From contig OX422194.1 of NCBI GenBank assembly GCA_949130485.1, positions 6,026,699 to 6,090,698 on the forward strand: 64,000 nucleotides of DNA, given 5' to 3'. How positions within the stretch are numbered: the stretch's first letter is position 1; every line of letters starts with the position of its first letter. The notes beneath the pieces were generated by a model, which saw only the letters and a program-made list of their open reading frames with translations, did no database searches and was not told where the DNA came from. The position numbers were made by a program, and so were the translations under genes. This DNA is from Agelas oroides (Eukaryota; Porifera; Demospongiae; Agelasida; Agelasidae). This document shows positions 28,301 to 43,300 of the stretch, in pieces.

Positions 28301-31300
28301 TAGATCTGCCTCCAAACTGTACATGCATGCACCTTATGAGCCCCAATTAGTGTAGTCATGCATTTGAGAAATATGGGTTTGCTCAATATCAGTAAAAAGA
28401 GTGCTGATTATTAAAGTATTTCAAGTCAATATGATTGCTGAGAACAAGTGCCGTGGGAGATTAAACACTTGTTGGACTGCACTCAGCTGACAAAGAACTG
28501 ATAACAAGTAACACAACAAAGTGTACTCAAGCATTGCAAGTCAGCCATGTGCAGTCCGACAAGTGTTCAACAATATTGCCTTCTTTTGCTATGATATGGT
28601 ATACTAGACAGAATTTGAAAGGGCAAAAGTGAAGCGAAACTAATCAAGTCAAATGTAGACACATGGTAGACATGACTTGATTCCTCATGGGAACACATGG
28701 AAATGGACTCAGAGCTTGTGAATGTGATGGGTGAGAAGGCAATATGGCTGGATATTGCACGAGTGTGCAGCTGTATTTTTACGAGCCGCAATTGCCTTCT
28801 CACACATCAAATAATAGATTTATTATATACTACTCCGATTTAGCAAAGATAGACAGCTACTGCGCATGCGCAGTACAAAGGTCGTTGCTGTGTGCATATT
28901 TAATAAGCTTCAGGCTGCTGGCTTGTTTCTAGCTTTGGACGGCACCAGCATGCGTACCGATCCCTCTACCAGTAGAAGAAAGTACCGTAAGTTAGTAAAT
29001 AATGCCGTCTTCATCCGTAATGAAAGCTTATTCATTGTTTCAGCAGCGGCTACGAGTGCATTCCAATTAAAGCACACGCCGCGGTTGCTATGCAGCATAT
29101 GCCCTGCGGGCTATCAGATACGGACTATCGAATATGGGAAAATATTAGTCATGTTGCTCTATGGGAAATACTATTGGCGCATATACGAGGTATATAATAA
29201 AACCTGTTACGCATTCTTCTACAGGGGTGTTGCCTAGCTAACAGGTTATATAATAGTGATATCTCTCTCTGGGGTGTGGTCTTGCACATTGGTGTCTGAC
29301 ACCATGTGTGAAATGACGTACCACCAGGGAGAGATATAACTGTTACATGCATCACTACACAAAGGTTTGCTACAGCTACACTCAGGTGCATTAAGGCATG
29401 ACTACTGCACTTAAAATTTGAAGCAGTGTTAATCACACTAGATATATACTATGGTCTTAGTACTTGGTGAGTGGTTAGTTAAATCTAATACTAGTGTAAA
29501 TGTAGAACATTGTGGGGCGAGCCTGAGTGAGCAAATCAGAGCACCATTCTTTGGCTAACAGAAAGACTTCACCAGTCAGGTCATGCATGTCTGCAGATAG
29601 TAGGGGTTAAGTCTAGACTTCTGCTGACCTCTATTGACTCTGAACACACTATCATGCATAGTTCTTACACAAATAGGAACGGGTTCGAAAGTCGCTACGC
29701 ATGATAACTACACCGTCAAAGAATCTCAGCCGCCATCTGCGTTCTGTAAAGTACCCAGGGGTGTCTTCACAACTTGCAGCCCTCGTACAGTAAACGTTCA
29801 CGTTCCAGCTACTCTTCCCAAGCGTCTCTCCTCGCCGTTTTCGCCCATTGGAAAACTGTGTACACACTGCTCATGCTGGAAAGTAGTTTGCAGAGCGAAA
29901 ATGTTACTTATAGACAGCACGTGGAGCACGGTTGCGTTAAATTGCGCTCTAAACAGACATACGGAATACATACGACAGATATATAATAATAATATATATA
30001 TATATATGAAAATTGCATCGTTTGATTCGCTGGTGTGGGTCTCGCTCAGGCTCGCCCCAATGACATCATTTTTGGCCTTCCTTGTTTTCCCCACTTTTAC
30101 TGATCTGTGTATCATTGTCGATAAGAGTGAAAAAGGGAGAAAGCCTGAAAAGAAGGATACCAGTCTATTACCGGAGCAATGTGTGGTGTGTATTTCTTTT
30201 TTATGGAACCATTTTGTGGCTTGCTTTTTCTTAGGTATTCCTAGAGTAACCATCAGACATGATGCTGATCCTCCAACTGCTGGAGAGTCATACAACCTCA
30301 CCTGTACTGTCACAGTAAATGATACAACAGAATTCCCAGCTATTGAGTGGCTGGGACCTAACACCAGCCCATTATCCAACATCAGTAGTGTCACCGTGAC
30401 GAATATGGTGATGGTGAATGACTCAGCCTATGAGAGGACACTGGTGTTCTCTAGCCTACGTACATCCCATGGAGGACAGTACACCTGCCAAACTGTCTTG
30501 GGCCAAGTGTGGACTATGACCAGTACAGAGCTTTCAGTACAAAGTATGTAAAACTGTGTGAGATCAACCTTCTATGTACATTGTATTGTGTGACTTTGTT
30601 TACCTTCTGCTTTCTCTATACAGTTCCTCCACCAACAATCTTCATCACACCCAACCACACTGGTGTTCTGTATGCTGGTACTGTCCTCACCCTCACCTGC
30701 TCCATTCAGCTGAAACCAGCAGTGGACACAACTGTGATGGTGATCAGGACGTGGAGTGGACCAGGATCACAAGCAGTCAGTAACAGTAGCCGTGTGACTG
30801 TGTCAAACCTTCTCGAAAAATCCACCTTCATTTATGAGACAACCATTGAGTTTGTCCCTCTAAACATTACTGATGGTGGTAGCTATGAGTGTGAGGCTAC
30901 TGTTGCTCCAGTTTCTCAGTCACAGTTTGTCAACATGAGTGCAGCAGGCAATATCTCTCTTACCATACAAGGTGAGTAGTTCTGTACTCAATGAGGGATG
31001 AATTATCATCAGCCCTCTGGAGTTACATATGATTAGCTACATTTACTACCTTATACTCACACCCCTTTCATAATGAGGGAAACTGAGATTCTGAAGAGGA
31101 CTTATGCGCTTCCTATGTGTGTGCACAGTTTCACGATATTCAAAACTGCACACAACTGCTGTGTACTCTAGCCTTGTTCCCTATATCCCCTAGCTTTGCA
31201 ATTAGAAATGTAAGGCGAAAGCCTGGTATGGATTCGCATGTGATATTGTCAAAGAAAGCACATTTTGTAAATATGAAAAGTCATGCATTTGAACACTACG

Positions 31301-34300
31301 AAATATTTGTGAAGTGTTTCTAGTTTGTTAATGTGAGATCTTTGCTACGTAGTTTCTGTTGTGTAGCTAGGTTGAGAGTTTAAACAGGTGTTGAATTTGT
31401 ATTGTGGACCAGTCCCACCGGAGTGCAACATTAGCAAACTACTTCATGGCCTTGTAACAAGCTATTCACAACAGAAATTCAAGAAACAAAGCCTTATCTA
31501 CACATTGCGTAACTTTCTCTGTTGTCGTCGTCATTTCAACAATACCACAATCTGACAGATGCAATCACAACTCACGATGGTACTCTAGCAGACTAAAATG
31601 TAGTAAGTTTTGATCACTTGTTTATGCAATGAATCATGAGTTTATCAATTATTACCATGATGTCATGATGCCACAAGTTACTTGCAAATCTGTACCAGGC
31701 TCTTTCCTCGCTTTTTATGCCATATAGCTAGTGGGAAATTTTCGCTGGTTCAAATTTTCGCAAAAACCCTGTTTCCCTTCCAGAAGAATTTATCGCGGTT
31801 TTAATTTTCGCATTTAGCGCGAGCTATTGACCACATCCCTTAATCGTCACCGGGCTAATGGAAGACGAAATATGTCCCATGGGAGAGGGTAGGACATCGT
31901 CTTCCAGTTTGAAATAGCGATACAGTGCCATTGTCAGATCAAGCGAGACTAGCGCACAAAACACACATGTGAAAATTTCCACAAGTTCAAAAGTTCACGT
32001 GTTCTAATTTTCACGGTTCTTTTTCGCGGTTCTTATTTCGCATTTTGGTCGTGGGTCATGAAAATGGTGAAAAGTTGGACCTCACAAAAATTTCCCACTA
32101 TATGGTACTGCAAGCAATAAAAACTGGGTCAGGTGTGAGAGGGTGAGAACAAGATAACGCATGTCTAGCTATAATTTCAGGATTCCACTCTTGATAAAGT
32201 ACACTAAAGTATTTTAAACTATGCATATTTTTGCTTTTACTGTAACAACACGTTTTTTAGCCACATGGCAATGTCATTCATTATTGTTGGTACATGCAGT
32301 GATTCATAGTCTCTGAGTGTTGGAGGTACGTAAGATTAGAAGCAGTGCTCTGTAGACATATGTAAGTATGAGCCATCTTCTGTATGAATTCTTCCACAGC
32401 ACTTCCTCTCCCAAATGTCTGGTTCACTCCCTCCACCTTTGCAATGACTGGGCAGCCATACTCCCTTGCCTGCACTGTCCAGGTGGTCCAATACCTTGCA
32501 GCCATCCCAAATGTCACCTGGTTAGACCCTGATGGCCGCTCACTTCAGAGAATAGATGGCACCAAACCAATAAGAAATGGCAGTGGAAGCATGACTACCA
32601 TCCACTTTACAATTACTAAACTGGCTCAATCTCACACTGGGAATTACACCTGCCGAGCCTGCATTTCCATTGATAAACTATCCATAGAAGAACACTGTAA
32701 ACAAGTCATGGCTGAAGTAACTTTATCAGGTGAATATCAAGTTACCTTGTACAGTTCTATTAAGGGTGGTCGGAACTAATTGGGGGCACATGCACGGCCG
32801 GTTGCTAGGGGTTTTTATCTCAGCAATAGAAAGGCTTATAAGCTTATAAATGCACAGCCTGCTGCAACTTAGCATCCGTGTGGACTACTAAACACACGTA
32901 CAAGTTTATAAATCTACCTTGTCCACAAGCTGAACAGTGGAGTGGCTAAATTCAGGCCTATTTGTTGATAAAACTTTCGAACGGAGTAATTTACTAACTT
33001 GGAACATCGTCTACACAGATGAACAGAAGCATGCGCTTCGCCATTTTCACGGGCCAGCAGCGTATAAAGCCTGGATTTTCAGCGCGTATTTCAAAAAAAA
33101 CGTTCTGTTATGGTCAAGACCACTCCCCCAGGATGTCGCAAAACAAACTAAACCAGTGAACACCAGCCAAGTTTTACAGAGTTATGTAAACCGCACCTAG
33201 CTACTCTTTGAGAAAGAACAGCCTCTTGTGTATTGTAATCCAGCCTCCTTGCTGCAATGTAAACGCTGGTGCACCTGAGGCTTCCAGTAAGTGCCTTGGG
33301 GTCATCAAAATAATTGCCCAGGTTGTTTATGACAACAGCTTTTTGCATACTTTTGGATCCGCACGGTTGTTAGTTCCAACCACCCTTAATTTTTTCCTTT
33401 AGTTCCAGAAAGGGTCCAAGAGCTACTACTGATGACTCTATCAAACCACTCTGTGAGTGTGCTATGGAGAGAACCAGTGAACACCAATGGAGCTATTGTA
33501 AACTACACTGTACAAGTGCAGAGGTACCAACCTGTGAGTGGATCAAGGGAGTTGGAGCTGGTAGCAGTTGATCCAGAGTTCAACCAAAACATTCCTACTG
33601 CAACACTCGCACAGTTGAAATATGGCACATTCATGATCAATATTAGTGAAGGTTTAGGTAAGACTATGAAATGAGACAGCATGCCTTTTATTATCAGTTC
33701 ATCACACAATGGAATTAAAAATAAAACTACCCAAAAATCAAGAAGTAATAAACTCTTGCACAAATATAATAACTTAATTCTCCATAATAAAAACCAGCAC
33801 AAATTTATTTCCACAATTTCCAAAGTACCACTGATAATTTTTACCCCTTCAGACCCACTTGTTCCATATCGTGTCACTGTTGTGGCAGTTAACCTTGCTG
33901 GTCCTGGAGAACAGGAAACAATGAATTTCTTCACAAGAGAAGGAGGTGTGTATGTAATCAACTTAAGTTGTATGGCGTACTGCCTACCAGTAAGTGAATA
34001 CGTATGAGACAGATGCTTATTGATGTTTGAGCAAGCCCCACAATATCAAGTTGAATGGTGGGGCTTTCTGTGTTAATGATTGTACTGTACAGTAATCAGT
34101 TTGTTTAACCCTTTACCCCTGATATAGCGCCCTTATGCATCTGGGATTTACACAACCTTTAAATACGATTGTGCCTGTATGTACCCAGGTTAGCTTGTGG
34201 CTATTTATCACCACTGCTACGTGTTTTTTTATAGTTATTATATGTGGCAGTCCCGTGTAGAAATCGAAGGTTATTCTGTCGCGTATTTCGATCACATCGC

Positions 34301-37300
34301 TGCCTTCGAAGTGCCGTATCGCTAAACTTCCGTTAAGGGCGGGACTCATTCGTAGATTCATTAGATATTCATGCATCTTTGAAGCACGTATGAGCCCCGC
34401 CCTTAACGGAAGTTCAGCGATACTGTGCTTTAAACACAGCAATGCGATCAAAATACGCGACGGAATAACCTTCGATTTCTACACGGGACTGCCACATATG
34501 CCACAGGAAGCAGGTGTCCCACAGTGACTTTCCTTAGATCGAATTTTGCCTGCCAATTGTGTTGAATTAGTATTGCCACAGAACAGCTTGTATTGAATGT
34601 GCAACTGATTCTACAGAATTAATTCTATCTAATAACAATGAAAACGCACCTTTGTTAGAAACTTTGCTATGGATTTCCAGTCATTTCCATTAGATAGCAA
34701 GTACCCATGCTTCTTCTGTTGTAATTTATTTGGACTTTACTGTCAACTCGTATGACTACTTCCTAAGTAAAGCAGAATCAACTAACTACCAATGTCTGAA
34801 CTCAGCTAGTTTATAAGATATATCAACATGATACAAAATCACCATATCTTGTTTCATAGCCACAAAGTTGGATATCTTTGCATGCACATCGGGGGTATAG
34901 GGTTAAACTCTAACACAACAGCATATGCACATACTGCAGATGAACTAATGACTTAGTCATGTGATGGCAAGCTAAGCAAGTGCATAGGCTTATTTTGAGT
35001 GAATGCATCACAGTTTGTGCACAAAGTAATAGGCAAAACTTACCAGACGCTATGTGAACCTTTAGATTTAGAGTTGATGGAAACTCACATGTAGCAGTGG
35101 CATAGGAACTGTAGCGGCCATAGCAGCTTTGGCCACTACACTTTTTAGCCCGTTCATGACCCACTATAAGTTACCATAAAACTCTTGCCGGTGGGATGGC
35201 CTTGGTACAAGGGATATGAGACTGCTGCAATGGGGAGACTGCTGAGCTATAATTTTTGGCTTTACAGAGTGTTTTACAAGCAGAAATGTACGTATGTAAG
35301 CTAATGCACTGACCTAATGAGCTTTGACCATTTCTGGAAGTGATGAAAAGCTGGGCTGTCTTCTGAGAACGACAACGAAGTTGTAGTCTACTGTTTTTAC
35401 ATAAATTGAACGGTACTGGATAGGTTGGAAGGTCTGCATGAGAATGAAGCTAGAATGTTAACATCCTTAAAAAAAGGCTGTGTAAAAGTGCACGCTCTTG
35501 AAAAATTGGCCACCTCACCTAGTGCAGCGAATCATCATTAAATTTTTCCGCCACACTTTGCACAGCACATCATGGCCTTTATACGTACTTCCAATTTGCT
35601 TCCTACGCCTATGTGTAGTCTACATATGTGTTCACATTCATAGCCTAATTTTGCCTACTACTCACTGCACACATTTAACTGTGATGTGTTTACTCATGTG
35701 TACTGCTTAGCCTTGCCACCACAATGTCCTGCATTTTTCCTGTATGCAATGTTTTGTGTTCATTCCTGCATGTGAAACTGCTTACTGCCAAATTAGATTT
35801 GAAGCCACACTACATACACTATTATTTGTCTTGCTTCTTGCTTGGCAGTAGAAAAACTATTCTCCCACTTCAGCTCCAAGTATTGCACCAGGCAATGTGG
35901 AAGTGATTCGCTTGAATGGTACTGCCATGAATGTCAGCTGGGTCCCACTGAACTTAGTAGAGGCCCGAGGATTTGTTCAGGGCTACATCATTACATATCA
36001 GCAAGCTAGCAGTGGCAGTCGACGCAGGAGACAAGTACAGACACAGCAAGTGGATGGAAGTGCTAGTTATGCCGTTGTTGGGGGGTTGCAGTCTGGTGTT
36101 GCCTATGAAGTTACAGTCTCTGGAATGACTGTACAGAACGGCCCAGGTGAGGGATCAGTAGAGTTAGTGCATGTGATCGTATTCTTAGCCATATAAGTAA
36201 CTGGTCTACTTGACTACAAGTAAGCAAAACCTCTACAGTATATTGCAGGTTGTTAATGATCACATATCATATGGCTGGATATTGCCTTCTCACCCATCAA
36301 ATAACATATATGTAGCCCAGGCAACAAAAGGTAACATTAAAGTTTTTGCATCTATCAAAACAAGCATTCACTATGCTAATTTGCAGGTATATTTTGTGCT
36401 TATGTTATACCAAGCCCATGCACTACCACATCACAAACAATGTCTTTTCCTGCCAACATGCTGTTTTACCTTTCATCCACATCCTTACATACCAGTGTAG
36501 CAACTCTGCTTCTGGCAACTAATTTTCAAAACTCCAAGCCCTTCCGAGTTATAACATTTGTGGGCATTTGAAGCCCGAATTATCTCTCATTAATCATAAT
36601 ATCTGCTCAGGTGTTTCCATGCAGTAGCTGTGCAATTGGCTACCCATCACTTTTTGAGGCCTATTGACAAACTTAGCTACTGATTTGGTTAGAAAATGAG
36701 GCAGGGGCAGGGTGAAATGTGGGTAAAACATTAGGTATTTGATCATCTCACCGTTTTACCTTAGCTAATGTACCAACTTGCTGGTACCTCTTTTTTCTCA
36801 GTGTCATCCCCAACACGTGCACACCCAGAGCCTGCACTTCCATCTCCATCTCCATCCCCAACACGTGCACAGCCTGAACCCACATCTGAAGGCAGTGGTG
36901 CAGTCATTGCAGGAGTAATTGTAGCCCTTGTAATTGCTCTTATCGTCATCCTTGTGGTGGTCATAGGCTACTTCTTGTATAAGTAAGTCCAATTCAGAAT
37001 TTTTTGAGGGATGGGGGGAGACTGTCCATAATTATTGTCCAGCCAATTATAAACTGTTTATGATACCATGCAGCTGTGTACGTAATAGTTAAATCCCTCC
37101 CTGGGGGGTGGTCGTTTTACACATTGGTGTCGGGTGTAGCCTGACACCAATATGCAAGACCACACCCCAGGGAGGGATTTAACTATTATATAACCTGTTA
37201 CTTAGGCAACATCACTGTACAAGAGAGATATGAGCAACATTCTGCCTAGGTAACGGGTTATATAGTAAATGATACATTTTAATTTGCAATTACTTGTAAT

Positions 37301-40300
37301 AAAGATCGCATTATTGAATTGTTTCACTCACTTTTTTCTGCATCAGTTCACGATGTAAGGGTGAGATGTTCAACAAAACAAAGGAGATGTTTGTGCTGAC
37401 AGAGATGTATGAGCTGACCGAGAATGGCAAGCCAAAGGAGTCTGGTTCCGTTCGACCACTCAGGTCCAGCATTCGAAGTAAGAAAGATGAGGCAGATGAT
37501 AAGGAGACAGATTCAGATGTTGAGGAGCCAGCACCAATTCCTGTGCCATCAACTGAAGGTTAGGTCCAACACACTGATTTTACTCAAGTAGGACTCAGGA
37601 AAGAGGCACTGTTTTCTGACTCTTTGTACACTAAAGTAATGGCCAGACTACAAGATCTATCAGTAAGCAAGAAACGATTAATACCTTCACAAATCCCCCC
37701 CCCAGTGTGACAGTGTTGCTTACGATTGTAGGAATGTATAATGATTGCAAGGTTTACTGCCCAATGGTGCTCACTTTCTTGTTTCCTCAATCAACAGTGA
37801 CTGATCGAATGAAACCAATCAGTGTCATCAGTTTCAGGGATCATGTACAGCAAATGCATGCAGAAAGCAACAGGGGCTTTGAGAGTGAATATCAGGTATG
37901 GGCATGAGCATTGTACATAAACTTAGGATTAGAAGATGTTATCACTGTTTATTTTTACAGTCCCTGGGATCAGATGCCACAGCTTCCCTTGATGTCGCAA
38001 AGCGGCCTTTCAACAGAGTCAAGAACCGTTTTGCTAACATATTACCATGTAAGTATTTTGGTCTCCTGTGTGTTGTTCTTAAATACTTGTCAATTTAAGT
38101 TTACAAGTTTGGAGTCACATGCTGACATGTATGTGCTGGTAGCAATTATAACAGAAGAACAATTTTTGCATGTGGAAGGTTATGTTACTTCAAGGAAAAC
38201 TGTGTATAAAGTAGTTTTTTGGCTTTCATCTGCTCCTGCCTCTGCAAATGCAAATTTATCATGTATGGAGCAACATCAAATATTACCATCTGCACAACTC
38301 CTCACCTAACAACTGCAACCACTTGTAAAAATGCACTGTACTCTTGGCAGATGACTTTTCTCGGGTGAAGCTGAACACAATTAAAGGAGAGGAAGGCTCA
38401 GACTATATCAATGCCAGCTTTGTGGATGTAAGATTGCAACACACTTGAAATGCTAGGATTGCCTCTGTGCAACCCTATCCTCATCTGGACAATCTGTCTT
38501 CCTCCACAATTTAGGGGTACAACCGTGACTGGGCATACATTGCTTCACAAGGTTGGTTGTGTCTGTAGCTAATTCTGTCATGAAATTCTAAATTTGAGAA
38601 TTCCTATGTCAAATTAACTAGACGACTACAGCACAGGTCTACATGCATGCTCAGTAATCTATATAGTAGAGTAATCAATTCTGGAAGTAACCTACCTCTT
38701 ATTAATGTAAATACTTGTGCATCTTGCTGCTTTAAGTCTATTGCACATTTATACAATTACTTTTGTGAGAACAAGTGATATCAACAGACATCTTCAATCG
38801 CCTGCTTTTCTGTGATAATTATATTATCAGTGTAAACATCAACACATTATCCCAGGACCTATGCCCAACACCGTTTCTGACTTCTGGCGGATGATCTGGG
38901 AGAAGCGACTTCCAAACATTGTCATGCTCACTAAATGCATGGAGGCAGGCAGGGTTAGCACTCACGGTTTTGGTTTGACATACATGTTGCTCAGTGACTT
39001 AATATCTCTTCATACAGCGCAAGTGTGAACAATATTGGGGAGAGAATGTTGGTGATGACTTTGAGACTCCAGACCATAAGCTGACAATCACTACCACTTA
39101 CGTATTACCTCTTGCTGACTTTAACATTCGCACTTTCACTGTTGAGAGTGTAAGTATACCCTGAGTTGACTATGTAATCTTATGTACTCATTATATTTTC
39201 TTCATCTTACAGATTGAGAATCCTGATGCTGAACTACTGAGGGTGACCCAGTATCACTTCACCTCCTGGCCTGATCATGGAGTGCCCAAGTTTGCCACTT
39301 CCCTCACTGCATTCATTCGTCGAGTACAGAAGGGACACAACAAGGATGATGGCTACCCCTTGCTAGTCCACTGCAGTGCTGGTGTAGGTAGGACAGGTAC
39401 CTTCATCCTGCTGGATAGCATGCTGGAGAGGATCAAGAAGGAGGACACAGTCAATGTGTACGAGTTCCTGTGTAACATGAGGGCCAAGAGGGCCTTCATG
39501 GTACAATCACAGGTAAGTTACACAAGCAGAGCCTCTATGTCTGTGACTTGGTGATGTTATGTGCACACGCATGCAGCCCCAGTATATCTTCATCCATGAT
39601 GCTCTGGATGAGCTCATCACATGTGGAGAGACAGACATCCTGGCTGCTGGCCTGAGGGTTAAAGTGAACCGCTTGAGGAAGACCATCCCTGGCAAGGGCA
39701 TCACTGGCTTTGCTGAGCAGTTCCAGGTAGAAATAACTAACTTGGCCTTACTTCCATGCCATCACCACCTCTTTACTAGTCAGATGATTCATCATCGTGG
39801 GGCGAGCCTGAGCAAGCAGCACATTGATGATGCAAGTTCATGGCACACAGCCGGATTGTCACTGTATAGTGTTTGTGGTTATAAGCCAAACTTGATAATG
39901 CATCATAGTAATAGCTAAGTCCTCACCAAAGGGTAGGTATCACAAATTGCATGCAGTGACCTTTCTCCAGCAGCTAGTATGGCTACACATGAATAGACTA
40001 ATGGTGTTTATGAGTGCCGTTTATGCATGGCCCTTAGCTAAAGCAATCTTAACCTGGCATGTATAATTTGTACCGTCTGCGAGCAGCCTTCCATTGATGG
40101 TCGGTCCATAGCTGCCATGACAAGCAAGAAGTAAGTTGCCGTGCATGCTTCAACTTGAGCCATCTTCACTCCGGGTAGCCGATGCTGCACTCTGGCAGTA
40201 GCCCCTTCACCTACTGAGCATGAGGGTACCTATATGTTCAATTTTCAGGAAATATTTAAATGCGCATTTAAAATTTATGGTATATATGTCCGCAAACAAA

Positions 40301-43300
40301 CCGACAGACAGACAGACATACACATGTGTCTTGCAATGCAGTCCTGCTAGTGTGGGGCTCACTCATGCTCATCCCAATCACTTAGAGTAGAAATAAATAG
40401 CATGAATCACACGGCATCAGAGTGCTTATGAAGTGGTTACATTCCAATTGGGTGTGATCTTATTGTGCATTGCTAGGTGGACATACAGCTAGAGAGTCGT
40501 TTGCTTCTAGCATGTGATTACTGATAGCCATTGCACTTGTTACTAACCTGTTTTTTTTCTGTATGCCAGGTAGAAAACTAAGCCACACAGGTTGTTACTA
40601 GCCACTTTCGTATGTTGGTGTTAGGAAAAATGATAAAGAGTTGATCTCATTGTCCTTACCTGGGCAATTCGAAGGATGCCTACAACTCTTGGCATCCATA
40701 TAGTTAAGAATGGCTGTATACTGTAAACAATACACAATGCAATAATTGGGGCGAGCCTGAGCGAGCCCCACACTAGCGGGACTGCATTGCAAGACGTGTG
40801 TGTATGTCGGTTTGTTTGTTTGTTTGCGGCCATATACCGTAAATTTTAAATGCGCATAAATATTTCCCGAAAATTGAACCTCCTCGTGCACTTCATATAG
40901 GCAATACTGGGCTACTGCCAGAGTGCAGTGTCGGCAACCGTAGCGGAGACGCCTCAAGTTGAAGCACGTACGGCACCTTACTTCTTGTTTGCCACGGCAG
41001 CTACGGACCGACCATCAACGGCAGGCTGCTCGCAGACCGTACACATTATACACGCCGGTTTGAGACCATTTCAGGTAAGGCCCGTGCATAAACGGCACTC
41101 ATAAACGCTAACGATGATGATTTCAGCGTGAAGCTTAGTCTATTCATGTGTAGCCGTAGTAGCTGCTTGCTCAGGCTTGCCCCCACAATGTTCTACATTT
41201 TCTAGTATGTGAGTTATTGCACTCTGGCATAGTATAATCTTAGCATCCATGTAGTAACATACAATATCTTGTACATTTATATACTGGAAGTTTTAATGAT
41301 TACATCTGCAGCTTCTAGAGCAAGTCAGTAGGCAGCCAGAGGAGGGAGACTTCAGTGATGGACAAGAGTATTATAACAGGGGCAAGAACCGCTACCCAGA
41401 CAAGTTGCCATGTAAGTTGTGTTTATCCATAATTATTTGTAACATGCTCCAAACATGAAAATCAGAGACTGAGTTCGGCACCTGTATATTAGTATATGCG
41501 ATAACATGTCTGCTGTGATAAATAGCATGAGTAATGCAGAAATGATTGTATGAGATGCAGCCAATTACATTTTACTGCATTACGAGTGCTATTAAGCCAT
41601 AGAATTACATAAACTAGGAGTACGCATGCGTATGATGCCTCACGCCGCACTATGCACCAGTGTGTCTATGTGCAATGCGCACTGCGCATGCAGGTGGGGC
41701 GCGCAGAGCAAGTGTCAGAAATTGTGCGCTGCTGGTTAGTGGGAGCCAAAAGGACAATACCTGGCTTGTGAAGACTCTCCAGTACGTGCTTTCTACTTTT
41801 ATTCTCTTCTTGCTCTCTTGGCTTCTACAGTGGACTGACCTCTTTACTTTTTTTCGTCAGAGTCACTAGCCGTCAGCTGCGTTCAGCACTCATTTCTGCA
41901 CTTGACTATGCCAAATACGTACGTTGTGAAGGCCCAGCCGCACTGTCCTCCCCGTCCTCCATCACCAAGAAACATTGCCCCCCCCCCCCCAACTCCGTCC
42001 TCCATCAACGTTCTCGTGTAATGCACGTTTCAGTGATGCCAGATTCCTGAGGATGAGCACAAATTGACATTCCTAAGCATGACCGCAAATTGACATTCCT
42101 AAGCGTGACGACCACATGTGTATGTACGTATGTACATACGCACATCCCGAGAATAGATCCCTCATTCAGAGCCTCACGCTAATGCACTCAACAATTACGT
42201 GATAGCATTGTGTACTGTGGTATTGGGATTCAACTGCCATCAAAATTGCATCAAGATTTAGGACTTGGAAGCCATGCACTACTATGACTGCATGCCGAGC
42301 TTCTGTAGTAAGACATGCCAAAAGTTATTAGACCCATATCCAAGCTTTCTCACCCCAGAATTTGCTGTTCATAGTGTCTACTAACCCTCAAGTACCACAA
42401 GCAGCAAACACTGGGGGTGAGAACACAAACAAAATTAAGTCAAACAGCAACACAATGCATGCCAATCCATGCCAAGTTTCCATAGTTTTGCAAAGACACT
42501 TGCCACTGGGCCACTTTCTCTATCAGCTATACTGTCCGACGTTAACACTACTCACTTCCTTCAATGGTTTTGCTGTTATGCTGAAGAATGTTACAGTATG
42601 CTGCTATTCATATTGCAGTTTGAGAATGTGAGTTCTGCCTTCTTGCTCCACCCAAATTTGAAAACGATCGGCTGCACCCCACCATGCAACATTTCTATGG
42701 CAATCCCATACGCAGCACTTCACATTGACTAATCAGCGTTACTTTGAAAAAAGTGTAATACTAACCTAAAAGTGTAGTGTTTCAAAGTATTTTCAATTGT
42801 AGCTATGGTAGCTATAATACTATTAGCCATGTAATAAGTAAGTATTATAGCTATAGTGTTACAGGTTCAAGTGCAGGAATAATATTCAGCATTTGACAAG
42901 ACTCCAGATATTTACAGTATGTGCCAGAAATTTCCTGCACATATGTATTATACGTAGTTTTCTTCATTTTGTAGGTAAATTTCTTACATAATATTGTGTC
43001 TGTGATAAAAAGGGTACAGTTCATATTTGAGGAAATATTTTATAAGAAATTTCCAGCATTTGTAGGAAATTTTTGGCACGTGTAGGAACTATGTCCACCA
43101 GTATGTGGAAACAGTTAACTAAGTCCACAAGCATGTAGAAACTGAGTCCACAAGCATGTAGAAACTGAGTCCACAAGCATGTAGAAACTGAGTCCACAAG
43201 CATGTAGAAACTGAGTCCACAAGCATGTAGAAACTGAGTCCACAAGCATGTAGAAACTGAGTCCACAAGCATGTAGAAACTGAGTCCACAAGCATGTAGA

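Noticed and set aside
29634-30551. 305-residue open frame that includes an Ig domain
   Set aside because: Only 30235-30543 is the Ig exon; the upstream part is intron that happens to stay open and includes a repeat and an AT microsatellite.
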